This document shows positions 8,879 through 17,878 of a stretch of DNA of 64,000 bases, piece by piece. Under the pieces are notes generated by a model that did no database searches, was not told the DNA's origin, and worked only from the letters and a program-made list of their open reading frames with translations. Each line of letters opens with the position of its first letter. The stretch's first letter is position 1. Source of the stretch: an uncultured Alphaproteobacteria bacterium (lineage in GTDB: Bacteria; Pseudomonadota; Alphaproteobacteria; GCA-2731375); contig CATOSZ010000014.1 of assembly GCA_951812805.1 (NCBI GenBank), forward strand, positions 85,367 to 149,366. Direction: 5' to 3'. Position numbers and translations under genes: made by a program.

Positions 8879-9159
8879 TGCACGTCAGAATCGGAGACGA
8901 TGCCAAAGACGATCTCCGACGAATCCGAGCCTACCTGGAACCACGAAACCCCTCCGCCTGCGAACGTGTTCTCATTTCAGTTTTCGCCGTACTCGAACAA
9001 CTTGAACAGTTTCCTTTTCTTGGTCGATTTGGCCGGGAAGAAGGTACACGGGAAATCTCCGTTCCGAAGTATCCCTATATTATCGTCTATTCAATTCCTG
9101 ACGAGTACTACATCGATATCGAGCGGGTGCTCCATTCAGCGATGAAGTGGCCGCCGTAA
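8878..9159 (+). CDS. Type II toxin, RelE/ParE superfamily
   Basis: The 93-residue protein has the RelE/ParE fold pattern: an N-terminal strand and helix (MHVRIGDDAKDDLRRIRAYL), a middle FLGRFGREEGTREI segment, and the C-terminal YPYIIVYSIPDEYYIDIERVLH strand pair. The usual length is 90-100. Members either cleave mRNA on the ribosome (RelE) or poison gyrase (ParE); the lack of obvious RelE catalytic residues and the layout lean to ParE-like, but this cannot be decided. Translation is coupled to the upstream antitoxin by a one-base overlap. Confidence 0.85.
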   Translation: MHVRIGDDAKDDLRRIRAYLEPRNPSACERVLISVFAVLEQLEQFPFLGRFGREEGTREISVPKYPYIIVYSIPDEYYIDIERVLHSAMKWPP

Positions 9160-9437
9160 CCCGATCCCTCGCGTTCGCAGCTTCGCGATAGCCGCAGACC
9201 TTTTCCGCGGGAAAGGGGCACATATACAGGGGTGCAGCAAATCAACGTCGCGTCAAGAATGGACGGCTGTCGCCCGGCTCTCGCATTCGAGCGCCCCTGC
9301 GTGCCCTCCAGCGTGCGCTGATGGGCCAGGAACGAGGGGCTCAGAAGAACAGCGAGAACACCGAAAGCCCAAAGTCGGCCGTTGTTTTTTTTGTGTTCAT
9401 CAAAAACTAATTATTGCCAATTTGATGAGAATCTGGT

Positions 9438-10544
9438 TTATTCCACCAGCTCCATCCGTCGATTGACGCGCCGTACCAGTGCCCAACTTCCTCCACAACT
9501 GGCGACGAAAAGCAATAGTACCAGGCTAGCGATCAAGGGCGCCTTGTGAAACCAAATGAGCCCGCATAATAATAAGACCGACGCCAAGGCGAGGAGGCCC
9601 GATTGCGCGAATAGGCCTGAGCGGACGAAAGCGTTCCCGGGACGGACCGTTTTGATGGGACCCAAGAGAAAATAGAAAGCCGGCCAGGCGACCGCGAAAC
9701 AAAGGGCCCGGAGTATCCAGATCGTCATTTGGGCGTCGTCTTCGGCTTCCCCGAAGACAGCTCTTCGGCCAACCAGCCCGTGTTCCAGCAGGGCGATTTT
9801 ATCGTCCCCCATCTCGCCTGGTACAACCCGCTCGCCATGCTGTTGGCCTACGACGGTGATCGACCCTGGCGGCGCAGAATGAAAGGTAATCCGCAGATCG
9901 CCGACACGGGGGGTCGCGGGATCACCGGAATGGAGGATGCCACCGGCCAAGGTAAATCGTTGAGCAAAGGCCGGATCCATCGTCGCGAGATGCTCCGCCG
10001 TTACGGGAAACAGGATGGTCTCGATCTTCCGTTTGAAGGCATCACCGAGTTCGAAATCGCCCAGTGTGATTGTCTTGGCCACGAGGTCGGCGCTGCCAAA
10101 GGGCATGGAATTAGGGTTCGCGTGGCCGTTCTGGTCGGTAAAGAGTTCTGATGGTATCCAGTTCCTGTGCCAGTCCTTTTCGTAGCTATAGGTGTTCGGC
10201 TTGCCCGAACGTTTGCGGACCGACTCCTGCCATTGGTACATCTCTACGATGCGGGTCAATCTCAAGGCTTGAGCTTTAACGGGAAAGAGGTCGTCGGCCA
10301 GCGTTTCTTGTGTCGTAGCCTGACCGGCAATATGAACGAAACCGCCTTCATTTGCAGGGTCGACAGGACTCGCTTCCACCGTGACGGACAGCAATCGACC
10401 GATGTTCAAGGTGTTGAGACGGTCGATCGCCTCATTTTCCTTGACGAAGAGAACACCGAGGAAAATGCAAAGGAGAAGCAAGGCGCAAAAGGCATAGGTA
10501 AAGACACTGAGGACGGCAAAGAGTTTCTTTCGCCTCGACCACAT
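9438..10544 (-). CDS. TMEM43 (LUMA) family membrane protein
   Basis: The 368-residue protein has an N-terminal transmembrane helix (residues about 9-33), a long soluble middle part with the VEMYQWQE and TYSYEKDW motifs characteristic of the TMEM43 family, and three or four C-terminal hydrophobic helices from residue about 275. TMEM43 is a eukaryotic endoplasmic-reticulum/nuclear-envelope protein with scattered bacterial homologues of unknown role. GC content is visibly below that of the flanking chromosomal genes, suggesting transfer together with the nearby toxin-antitoxin pair. No operon partner is visible. Confidence 0.85.
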   Translation of the reverse strand: MWSRRKKLFAVLSVFTYAFCALLLLCIFLGVLFVKENEAIDRLNTLNIGRLLSVTVEASPVDPANEGGFVHIAGQATTQETLADDLFPVKAQALRLTRIVEMYQWQESVRKRSGKPNTYSYEKDWHRNWIPSELFTDQNGHANPNSMPFGSADLVAKTITLGDFELGDAFKRKIETILFPVTAEHLATMDPAFAQRFTLAGGILHSGDPATPRVGDLRITFHSAPPGSITVVGQQHGERVVPGEMGDDKIALLEHGLVGRRAVFGEAEDDAQMTIWILRALCFAVAWPAFYFLLGPIKTVRPGNAFVRSGLFAQSGLLALASVLLLCGLIWFHKAPLIASLVLLLFVASCGGSWALVRRVNRRMELVE

Positions 10545-10901
10545 CTCGCCAACCCTCTTTTCGCCTCAGTTGGTTGAGCCGTCAGCTATCGCATACCCGG
10601 CGCAACCTAGCATTTTCTTGGTGATAGGTGCGCCACTCCATCATCGACGTCACCATCGACGCCTTGGTATTCCTGGAAAGCTCGGCTCCAGATGGAACAC
10701 CCTCCCTTCGTCAGCCAGGGCACAGGGGCACTCGTACAATAGATCATTTGTTTGACATATAATTTCATATTCGGGTGTGGAAGAATCATGTGGCGTGGGG
10801 GTCGGCACATCGAAGTTGCATCGAGAAGAGACGGCTGTCGCCTGGATGCCTCATATGCTAGGAATCTGGCCGTGGAATCCATTGATGAGGAGTCGAAAGC
10901 A
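10545..10901. other. Intergenic stretch, AT-rich, no supported gene
   Basis: This gap between the divergent TMEM43 and DUF4242 genes holds no reading frame I trust. It contains an AT-rich patch with TTGACA (10752-10757) directly abutting TATAAT (10758-10763); these cannot form one promoter together because there is no spacer, but either may be half of one. The DUF4242 frame is open back to 10752 but that part lacks family similarity. Confidence 0.4.
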
Positions 10902-11177
10902 ATGCGGATGTTCATGATCGAGCGAGACATTCCCGAGGTCGGCAGCCTGGAGCGCGAGGAGCTCCGCGGTGCGGCCGCGAAGTCGAACGAGGCGCTGCGC
11001 GAGCTGGCGCCGGCGATCCAGTGGCAGAATTCCTTCGTTGCCGGCAACAAGACGTTCTGCGTCTACCTCGCCGAGGACGAGGCAGTTATACACAAGCATG
11101 CGGAAATTTCCGGCTTCCCCGCCACCACGGTGACCGAGATCCGGCGTCAGATCGACCCGACGACCGAGCGGGAATAG
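10902..11177 (+). CDS. DUF4242 domain protein
   Basis: The 91-residue protein MRMFMIERDIPEVGSLEREE... shows the DUF4242 pattern, with a conserved ERD(I/L)P start, the FVAGNKTFCVYLAEDE strand region and the final HAEISGFPATTVTEIR. DUF4242 proteins are small ferredoxin-like-fold proteins, some of which bind nickel; their role is not known. The start at 10902 is supported by GAGGAG nine bases upstream. It is convergent with the dehydratase gene with only three bases between the stops. Confidence 0.85.
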   Translation: MRMFMIERDIPEVGSLEREELRGAAAKSNEALRELAPAIQWQNSFVAGNKTFCVYLAEDEAVIHKHAEISGFPATTVTEIRRQIDPTTERE

Positions 11178-11180
11178 CCC

Positions 11181-12122
11181 TCAGCGGGTGAAGTCGACTG
11201 CGGTCGAGTTGCCGCCGCTGACGACGATGCCGACGCGTTCGCCGGCCGCCGGTCTGTAGGCCCCGCTTTCGAGCGCGGCGAAGGCGGCGGCGGCGCCCGG
11301 TTCGACGACGACGCGCAGCAGGTTCCAGATCGTCTCGCGGGCTTTCGCAATGGCCGCGTCGTCGACCAGGGCGACTTGTGCGAAGTCGCGGGCCAACGGA
11401 AACATCAATTCACCGACCCGGCGCGGCGCGAGGCTGTCGGCGGCGATCCCGCCGGCCGGCGCGTCGACCGGTTCGCCCGCCGCAAGCGCGCGGTCCAACG
11501 TCGGCGCATCGACCGGTTCGACCCCGACCAGCCGCGTGCCGCCCCGATGCCAGGCCGCCGCACCGCCGAGCAGGCCGCCCCCGCCGACGGCCATCATCAC
11601 CGTGTCGAGTTCTCCGGCCTGTTCCTCGAACTCGGCCGCCAGCGTGCCCTGGCCGAGGATGGTCATCGGATGGTCGAAGGCGTGCACCTCGACGGCGCCG
11701 GACTGCGCGATCCACTCGTGGCTGGCGGCCAGTGCATCGGCGTAGAAATCGCCGCCGACCACCAGTTCGGCACCATAGTCGCGGATGCGGGCGATCTTGG
11801 CGGGGGAGGAGACGGTGGGCACGAAGATGCGCGCCGGCACGCCCCGGCGCATCGCGGCATAGGCGACCGCGGCGCCGTGGTTGCCGCCCGACGCCGCGAC
11901 CACGCCGGCGGCCGGCACCTCGCGACCCGTCAGGTGGGCGAAGGCACCCCGCACCTTGAACGAGCCGGAATGCTGCATCAGCTCGAGCTTCACCACGATG
12001 CGCCCGGCGTCGACGCCGATATCGGCACCGTCGATCTCGACGGTCGGGGTCTGTCGGAGGAAGGGGCTGATCCGCGTGCGGGTCTCGGCGATGGCCGCGC
12101 GGGTGAGCGCTAGAGGTTCCAC
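11181..12122 (-). CDS. Threonine/serine dehydratase-like PLP enzyme
   Basis: The 313-residue protein is a fold type II PLP enzyme. It has the Schiff-base lysine motif SGSFKVRGA, the ASGGNHGAAVA substrate loop and the glycine-rich phosphate cup GGGGLLGG. It lacks the C-terminal ACT regulatory domain of biosynthetic IlvA, so it resembles catabolic threonine dehydratases or serine/threonine racemases; which reaction it performs is not decided. I place the start at GTG 12122 behind GAGGGGAGCGAGGA. It overlaps the 3' end of the upstream TauD-family gene by 13 bases, so the two are probably translated together. Confidence 0.85.
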   Translation of the reverse strand: MEPLALTRAAIAETRTRISPFLRQTPTVEIDGADIGVDAGRIVVKLELMQHSGSFKVRGAFAHLTGREVPAAGVVAASGGNHGAAVAYAAMRRGVPARIFVPTVSSPAKIARIRDYGAELVVGGDFYADALAASHEWIAQSGAVEVHAFDHPMTILGQGTLAAEFEEQAGELDTVMMAVGGGGLLGGAAAWHRGGTRLVGVEPVDAPTLDRALAAGEPVDAPAGGIAADSLAPRRVGELMFPLARDFAQVALVDDAAIAKARETIWNLLRVVVEPGAAAAFAALESGAYRPAAGERVGIVVSGGNSTAVDFTR

Positions 12123-13048
12123 TCCTCGCTCCCCTCTTCGCCGGCGAGCGTGGTGCGCACCATGACGCGGGCCTGGTCGCCCGGATAGCCGTGGCCGCGA
12201 TGCAGGACGCAGCGGTTGTCCCACATCACCAGGTCGCCCGGGCGCCATTTGTGCTTGTAGGTCCGCGGCGGCCGGCAGGCCTCCTCGCAGAGGGATTTCA
12301 ACAGGCTGCGGCTTTCCTCGACCTCTTCGCCCTTGATGTGGCTCGCGTGGCGGCCGATGTAGAGCGCCTTGCGCGCCGTCTCCGGGTGCGTTCGGACCAC
12401 CGGATGCTCGACCGGGGGGACGGCATTCCACTCCTCCTCACTCAGCGACGCCATGCCGCCGACCTGGCTCTGGCTCCAGACATAGCTGTGCACGACGGTC
12501 TTGCCGTCGATCCGCGCCTGCGTTGCCGCGTCGAGGTCGTCCCAGGCCGCGCGCATGTCGGCGTATTCCGTTTCGCCGCCCCGGCTCGGCACCCGGTCGG
12601 CGCGCAGGATCGAGGCCATGGAGGGCACCCGCTTGAACGAGCTGTCGGTGTGCCAGTAGGAATTACCCTTGAGGAAGAGGCCGTGATCGCTCTCCGGCGC
12701 CCAAACGCTGCCGTCCGGCTTCACGTTGGAGAGCACGATGGTCTCCGGGTTGTCGCCGACGTTGTTGGCGGTAACGTTGCGCTCCAGCGCACCGAAGCGA
12801 CGCGTGAAGGCGATGTGCGCTTCGTCGTCCAAGTGCTGTTCGGGGAAGACGAGCACCGCGTGCTGGTGCCAGGCGTCTCGGATGGCGCCGAAGGTGTCGT
12901 CGTCGAGCGCCCGCAGATCGACGTCGGTGACGGCGGCGCCGAGGGTGCTTTCGGTGGCTGTGATGGTGAGCGTCCCGGTCAATGGCCTCCTCGCGTTGGC
13001 CGGATGATGTCCGATTTTCCGCGAATTTTGAAGTCGCGCGCCACTCAC
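12110..13048 (-). CDS. TauD/TfdA-family Fe(II)/2-oxoglutarate dioxygenase
   Basis: The protein (312 residues from ATG 13048; 290 if translation starts at the TTG at 12982 behind AGGAGG) has the TauD fold: TLGAAVTDVDLRAL near the N-terminus, the iron-binding HTD motif in YWHTDSSF, and the distal histidine in VLHRGHGYPGD followed by the 2-oxoglutarate-binding arginine in MVRT. Family members hydroxylate taurine, aryloxyacetates or other small acids. The overlap with a dehydratase-like gene suggests amino-acid or hydroxy-acid catabolism, but no substrate can be named. The first 22 residues of the longer form do not look like the family. Confidence 0.9.
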   Translation of the reverse strand: MSGARLQNSRKIGHHPANARRPLTGTLTITATESTLGAAVTDVDLRALDDDTFGAIRDAWHQHAVLVFPEQHLDDEAHIAFTRRFGALERNVTANNVGDNPETIVLSNVKPDGSVWAPESDHGLFLKGNSYWHTDSSFKRVPSMASILRADRVPSRGGETEYADMRAAWDDLDAATQARIDGKTVVHSYVWSQSQVGGMASLSEEEWNAVPPVEHPVVRTHPETARKALYIGRHASHIKGEEVEESRSLLKSLCEEACRPPRTYKHKWRPGDLVMWDNRCVLHRGHGYPGDQARVMVRTTLAGEEGSEEWNL

Positions 13049-14823
13049 TCCGGCACGCCGGCCAGCCGCAGGCCTTCGACCAGTTTTTCGATGTGTTCGG
13101 GCCGCACGAACATCGGGTTCTTTCTGAGCGCCCGGAGATTGAAGCGCGGGATGAGGCGAAGCAGCTGTTCGGCATGCCGGCGGGCGTCGTCCATGCGGTC
13201 GAGCCGGGCATAGGTGCCGGCGAGCGTCACCAGCGCTCCGTAGTTCGAACTGTCGAGCTGCAACTGCCTGTTGGAGACCTCGATCGCGTTCTCATAGTCG
13301 CCCAGCATGTAGTAGGCGTGCCCCATGCCGTTCAACAGCAAGCGCCCGCGCCCGTCGCGCGGATTGCTGCGCATCGCCTGCTTGCAGGCGGCGAGGCCAC
13401 CCTCCAGGTCGCCGGAAAAGGTGAGCGCGAGACCGAGGATGCCGTAGGCCTCGGCGAAGTTGGGGTTGAGATCGACGGCGCGCCGGGCCGCGGTGACGGC
13501 GCTCTCCGGCTTGCCGGTGGTGCTCAGCACGAAGGCGAGGGCGTAGTGCGCTTCCGGGTTCGCGGGCGCCAGGCGCACGGCGTCCTCGGCCGCCGAGAGC
13601 GCCATCGTGAAGCCCATGCTCGCCGGTTTGACCCAGCCGTACATGCCGTCGTGAGCGTGGCAGAGGCTTTTGAAGGCATAGGCGTTGGCGAAGTCGGCCT
13701 CGATCCCGATCGCCTGGTCCAGCCGGTCGATCGCCTCGACGATGTCGTCCTTGGTCATCCGGTGAAACGCCGACATGGCCCTGAGGTAGAGGTCCCAGGC
13801 ATCCAGGGTCTTCGGGCGCCGGGTTCGGACCCGCTCGATCTCCGCCAGGGTGACCTCGGGGCCGACCGCGGCCGCGATGCTCGCCACGATGTCGTCCTGC
13901 AATTCGAAGACGTCGTCGATCTGGCGGTCGTAGCGTTCGGCCCAGACATGCCGGTCGTCTTCCGCGTCGATGAGCTGGGCGTTGACGCGGACCCGATCGC
14001 CGGCGTGGCGGATGCTGCCTTCGAGGACGTAGCGCACGCCGAGTTCCTGACCGACCCGCTTCACGTCGACCGTTTCGCCCTTGTAGCGGAAGGCCGAATT
14101 CCGCGCGATGACGAACAGCCCGGCGAAGCGGGAGAGCGCGGTCGTCAGATCCTCGGAGATGCCGTCGGAAAAATATTCCTGCTCCGGGTCGCCGGACATG
14201 TTGTTGAAGGGCAGCACGGCGATCGAGGGCTTGTCGGGGATCGCTGGCGGGGCCGTCGGCGTCTCGTCCGGGCCGTCGTCTACCGCGCCGGGGGCCGCGT
14301 CTTCGCGCCAATGCCAGGTCCGAACGGGGACGGCGATGTTCTTCAAGGCCTGCTCGTCGCCGCCGGTGAAGTCGAGGGCGAGGCGGCCACGCACCTGGCG
14401 GACCACGTCGTCGGACAGGCAGAGCCCGTCGGGTTCCGCCTCGGCCTCGAGCCTGGCCGCGATGTTCACGCCGTCGCCATGGATATCGTCGCCGTCGACC
14501 ACCACCTCGCCGAGATTGACGCCGATGCGCAGCCGGATCCGCCGATCCTCGGCGGTGCCGGCGTTGCGCGCCGCCATGCCGCGCTGGATGGCGACGCAGC
14601 ATTCGACGGCGGCGACCGCGCTCGGAAATTCGAACAGCAAGCTGTCGCCCGCGGTGCCGACGACCCGCCCGCCGCGGGCCTTCGTCTCGATGTCCCAAAG
14701 CTCCGCGCGATGGGCCCGCATGGCGGCGAGCGTACCGGCCTCGTCGGCCGAAATCAGCCGGCTGTAGCCGACCACGTCCGCCGCGACGATGGCCGCGAGC
14801 CTGTGCTGTGTTTCCCCGTTCAT
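13045..14823 (-). CDS. Class III nucleotide cyclase with TolB-like domain and TPR repeats
   Basis: The 592-residue protein starts at ATG 14823. Residues about 5-165 form a class III cyclase domain with the metal-binding aspartates in IVAADVVGYSRL and GTAGDSLLFEF and the GDGVNIAARLE motif. A linker leads to a TolB-like segment (KPSIAVLPFNNMSGDPEQEY ... VLEGSIRHAGDRVRVNAQL), and the C-terminal 250 residues are TPR helices. Such proteins are frequent in Rhizobiales and Rhodospirillales and are taken to make cAMP. The gene is divergent from a second cyclase with 114 bases between the starts, so they may share control. Its end touches the TauD-family gene. Confidence 0.9.
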   Translation of the reverse strand: MNGETQHRLAAIVAADVVGYSRLISADEAGTLAAMRAHRAELWDIETKARGGRVVGTAGDSLLFEFPSAVAAVECCVAIQRGMAARNAGTAEDRRIRLRIGVNLGEVVVDGDDIHGDGVNIAARLEAEAEPDGLCLSDDVVRQVRGRLALDFTGGDEQALKNIAVPVRTWHWREDAAPGAVDDGPDETPTAPPAIPDKPSIAVLPFNNMSGDPEQEYFSDGISEDLTTALSRFAGLFVIARNSAFRYKGETVDVKRVGQELGVRYVLEGSIRHAGDRVRVNAQLIDAEDDRHVWAERYDRQIDDVFELQDDIVASIAAAVGPEVTLAEIERVRTRRPKTLDAWDLYLRAMSAFHRMTKDDIVEAIDRLDQAIGIEADFANAYAFKSLCHAHDGMYGWVKPASMGFTMALSAAEDAVRLAPANPEAHYALAFVLSTTGKPESAVTAARRAVDLNPNFAEAYGILGLALTFSGDLEGGLAACKQAMRSNPRDGRGRLLLNGMGHAYYMLGDYENAIEVSNRQLQLDSSNYGALVTLAGTYARLDRMDDARRHAEQLLRLIPRFNLRALRKNPMFVRPEHIEKLVEGLRLAGVPE

Positions 14824-14937
14824 GGGGCCGAGTGTAGCAAAGCGACCGGGGGGCGAGATAGCGCACATGGCGGTGCCCGGTGGTAGAGAAGTGCCCGCCG
14901 TTTCGCTAGGTTCTCCGACCGGTTGCCGGAGGGGGAC

Positions 14938-16356
14938 ATGACCGATCCAAGCGCTACACGAAGGCTTGCCACGATCGTCGCCGCTGATGTCGTGGGTTAC
15001 AGCCGTCTGGTCGGGCAGGACGAGGCGGGAACGGTCGCCGAACTGCGGCGATGCCGCGACGAGGTGGTCGACCCGGCCATCACCGCTCATGACGGGCGGA
15101 TCGCCAATACGGCCGGCGACAGCGTGCTGATCGAGTTCACGAGCTTGCTTGATGGCGTCACCTGCGCGGTCGCCATTCAGGCGGCCATGGCGACGCGCAA
15201 CGCCGGTGTGCCGGAGGATCGCGGTATCCGGTTTCGCATCGGCATCAACATCGGCGACGTCATCGAACGGGCGGGCGACATTCTCGGCGACGGCGTCAAC
15301 CTGGCCGCCCGCCTGGAAGGATTGGCCCCTGCCGGCGGCATCTGCGTCTCCGAAAGCGTACGCAACGCGCTCGGGCCGAACGCGCCGGGAAAGCTTTTCG
15401 ATCTGGGGCCGCAAACCCTGAAGAACATAGAGAGGCCGGTGCGGGCTTATCTTCTGGAGGCCGGCGAGGGACCGGGCGTCGAGCGGCTCGGCGCCGGCGA
15501 CCAGGCGCGGGTCGGTTATTGCATGGCCGTCGATGACATCAGCCTCGCCCACACGACCGTCGGATCGGGATACCCGCTGGTCATCGCCGGCGCCTGGATG
15601 ACCCATCTCGAGCGTGAATGGGACGATCCGGCCTGGTGCAACTACCTCGCCGGGCTGGGGGAGAATTTCCGCCTGATCCGGTACGATCAACGGGGCAACG
15701 GCATGTCCGATTGGGACCGGGTCGAGATCGGTTTCGAACGCATGGTGGACGACTACGCGACGATCATCGATCTCTACGGGCACGAGAAGGTCGCGCTTTG
15801 GGGGAATTCCCAGGGGGCGGCGGTGGCCGCGGCCTATGCGGCCCGCAACCCCGATCGGGTATCGCACCTGATCCTCTATGGCGGTTACGCCCGCGGCCGG
15901 CGACAGCGGCGCGATCCCGAGGCGGAAGCCGAAAGCGTGGCCCTCGTCACGCTGATCCGCCAGGCCTGGGGGCGTGACAATCCGGCGATCCGCCAGACCA
16001 TGACGTCGATGTTCATGCCGGATGCCACGGCGGAGGAGGCGGCCTGGTTCAACAACTTTCAGCGCGCCTGCGGGCCGGCGGAGAACATCGCCCGCTTCCG
16101 CGAGGTCTTCGACAGTATCGATATCACGGCGGAGCTCGACCGCATCGTCTGTCCGACGCTGGTGATCCATTGTGCCGGCGACGCGGTGGCGCCGTTGGCG
16201 GAAGGCCGCCTTCTCGCGGCCCGGATTGCGAACGCCCGGTTGGTCGTCCTCGACAGCGACAGCCACATGATGACGGGTCGCGATCCCGAATTCGCCCGTT
16301 GCCTCGACGCCGTGCGCGACTTCATGGCGGAGGTGATCGAGGCCGGGTCCGATTGA
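14938..16356 (+). CDS. Class III nucleotide cyclase fused to an alpha/beta hydrolase
   Basis: The 472-residue protein has a class III cyclase domain at residues about 8-180 (IVAADVVGYSRLVGQDEAG, NTAGDSVLIEF, DGVNLAARLEG) joined directly to an alpha/beta hydrolase domain at about 190-470. The hydrolase nucleophile elbow is GNSQGAA, an acid is expected in HCAGDAVAPL, and the histidine is in DSDSHMM. GGAGGGGG precedes the ATG at 14938. Fusions of this type resemble the cyclase/hydrolase proteins of mycobacteria and alphaproteobacteria in which the hydrolase part may sense a ligand. Which signal is bound is unknown. It is divergent from the TPR cyclase. Confidence 0.9.
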   Translation: MTDPSATRRLATIVAADVVGYSRLVGQDEAGTVAELRRCRDEVVDPAITAHDGRIANTAGDSVLIEFTSLLDGVTCAVAIQAAMATRNAGVPEDRGIRFRIGINIGDVIERAGDILGDGVNLAARLEGLAPAGGICVSESVRNALGPNAPGKLFDLGPQTLKNIERPVRAYLLEAGEGPGVERLGAGDQARVGYCMAVDDISLAHTTVGSGYPLVIAGAWMTHLEREWDDPAWCNYLAGLGENFRLIRYDQRGNGMSDWDRVEIGFERMVDDYATIIDLYGHEKVALWGNSQGAAVAAAYAARNPDRVSHLILYGGYARGRRQRRDPEAEAESVALVTLIRQAWGRDNPAIRQTMTSMFMPDATAEEAAWFNNFQRACGPAENIARFREVFDSIDITAELDRIVCPTLVIHCAGDAVAPLAEGRLLAARIANARLVVLDSDSHMMTGRDPEFARCLDAVRDFMAEVIEAGSD

Positions 16357-16403
16357 GGCGGATCGCGTTTGACCGGAAGCACCCGGCCGCCCCGTCCCGC
16401 GGC

Positions 16404-16434
16404 GACGGCGAACCGGCAGACAGCCTCGCCGTCA
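16404..16434. terminator. Hairpin between convergent genes
   Basis: The eight-base arms GACGGCGA and TCGCCGTC enclose a short loop between the stop codons of the convergent cyclase-hydrolase and PD40-repeat genes. It may serve as a terminator for either; no long T-tract follows directly. Confidence 0.4.
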
Positions 16435-16492
16435 GTCCGGCTCGTCAGGCGGCGTTTTTCCGTCGGGCGCGGGCTAACTCGCCACCGAGGAG

Positions 16493-17740
16493 TTACGGTG
16501 CCGCGTTGCGCCAGTAGTCAGCCGAAATCAGGTCTTTGCGGCCCTTGGCTTTCGCGAGAACTGAGGCGGTGGCGGCTGCCAACTGTTGATCCGTGGGACA
16601 ACCATTCGCCGGATCGTACCCGTTGCCGAATGTCATTTCGACAATCTCGGCGCCGGAATCTCTCGAGAACACGAAGCCGCTGTCATCAGGCAGCCAGCTC
16701 GGTTGCAGATCGTTCAGTTCCGCACGGTCACTGTCATCTAGGTGCTGGGTGACGTTCACGGCATCCATGGTGTCCCGTTCGATGCACCAGATATCCCAGT
16801 CGTCGTCGACCAATTGCAGGCTGAACAGGATCATATCCTCATTGGTCTTCGCCCAATCTGCTGAATCCGTGCGATGCACAGTTTCGGCGGGAAAGTCGGG
16901 ATTCCCCCTCAGCAGGCTCGTCGGCCTACCGCTGCCATCGGCATTGTAGATTGCGTAGTCGCGAACCCATGTTGAAGGCTCGTCCGGGTTCGCAGAGATG
17001 TCCCGCGCAGCAACTACGATCTCGTCGCCCGAGGGTGACCAGCTCGGCTCGGTTTCACCGACGCCCGGGGTATTGGAGATGTTGACCGGCGTTCCCACAG
17101 CGACCGAACCGATGTCCGGCGCAGTAACGGTCACGATGACGAGTTCTTCGGTGACCCTTCCGCCGGGAAGCGGGACGATGTTCTCGCGACCAAAATAGGC
17201 CAGTTTGTAGGTGTTGCCATCTTGGACCGGGCTGAATGCGGGTGTCGCCCAGGCGCCGCCAACGCGTACCAGGGAAATGGGCGTACTCCACTGGTTGGTG
17301 CCGACATCGAGAAGCTCGACAAGCCCGACACCACCGCATCCGAGGATGTTGTCAGATGCGGACAAGGCGAGGAATTTTCCATCGGGCGACCACGACGGCG
17401 ACGAGATAAAGCCGCCACCGGGACTGTCCAACACCACGGTTTGGCTACTACCGTCCGCATCCATGACCATGAGCGGCATCTGGCCACTGGTAAAAAGACC
17501 GGAGTTGACGAATGCGATCGCAGGATTCGCGAGGCTCGTGTCACCACCACCGCCGCCGCCGCCGCCGCCAGTGTCGCAATGCTTGTGGTTTTCGTTGCCG
17601 TTATGCGGGCAATGGGCGCTTGCCGGGGCAGCTGCAAGCGCCAATACCGTCGCCAGAATAGTTGATGTGAGCGTGCTCCTCGCCGTGTTCAAGGCGTCCA
17701 TGGCGGCAGTGGCTCGAATAGATAGGCTGCATGTCGTCAT
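16493..17740 (-). CDS. Exported PD40/TolB-like beta-propeller protein
   Basis: The 415-residue protein has a signal peptide ending in APASA (cleavage near residue 42), a GNENHKHCDTGGGGGGGGG segment, then repeated beta-propeller blades with the PD40 signature (SSPSWSPDGKFLALS, EPSWSPSGDEIVVAA, QPSWLPDDSGFVFSR). Such propellers occur in TolB and in cell-surface proteins of unknown function. GGAGAGG precedes the ATG at 17740. GC content is a little lower than in neighbours. No partner gene or function can be assigned. Confidence 0.75.
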   Translation of the reverse strand: MTTCSLSIRATAAMDALNTARSTLTSTILATVLALAAAPASAHCPHNGNENHKHCDTGGGGGGGGGDTSLANPAIAFVNSGLFTSGQMPLMVMDADGSSQTVVLDSPGGGFISSPSWSPDGKFLALSASDNILGCGGVGLVELLDVGTNQWSTPISLVRVGGAWATPAFSPVQDGNTYKLAYFGRENIVPLPGGRVTEELVIVTVTAPDIGSVAVGTPVNISNTPGVGETEPSWSPSGDEIVVAARDISANPDEPSTWVRDYAIYNADGSGRPTSLLRGNPDFPAETVHRTDSADWAKTNEDMILFSLQLVDDDWDIWCIERDTMDAVNVTQHLDDSDRAELNDLQPSWLPDDSGFVFSRDSGAEIVEMTFGNGYDPANGCPTDQQLAAATASVLAKAKGRKDLISADYWRNAAP

Positions 17741-17878
17741 TGCACCCTCTCCGTAGCTGACGGATCAAATGCTTCATGGCGAATTTGGATAATGCCAATG
17801 GATAACTGGCCGGCAACAAAATACCCGCCCCGAGCTGTTGGCCACTGCATCTGCGATCAGTTCGCCCTGGAAGCGATA

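Noticed and set aside
9160..9437. Searched for tRNA or small RNA between the toxin and TMEM43 genes
   Set aside because: No cloverleaf or strong hairpin-plus-T-tract was seen.
10607..11050. 147-codon minus-strand ORF over the DUF4242 gene
   Set aside because: It is antisense to a gene with a good start and a family match; the serine/arginine-rich translation is a shadow.
12982..14886. 634-codon ORF antisense to the TPR cyclase
   Set aside because: It is a shadow of a gene with clear domains; the predicted protein has no hydrophobic or catalytic pattern.
14824..16266. N-terminal extension giving a 1073-residue form of the cyclase at 13045
   Set aside because: The extension is antisense to the divergent cyclase-hydrolase gene, and the domain starts right after ATG 14823.
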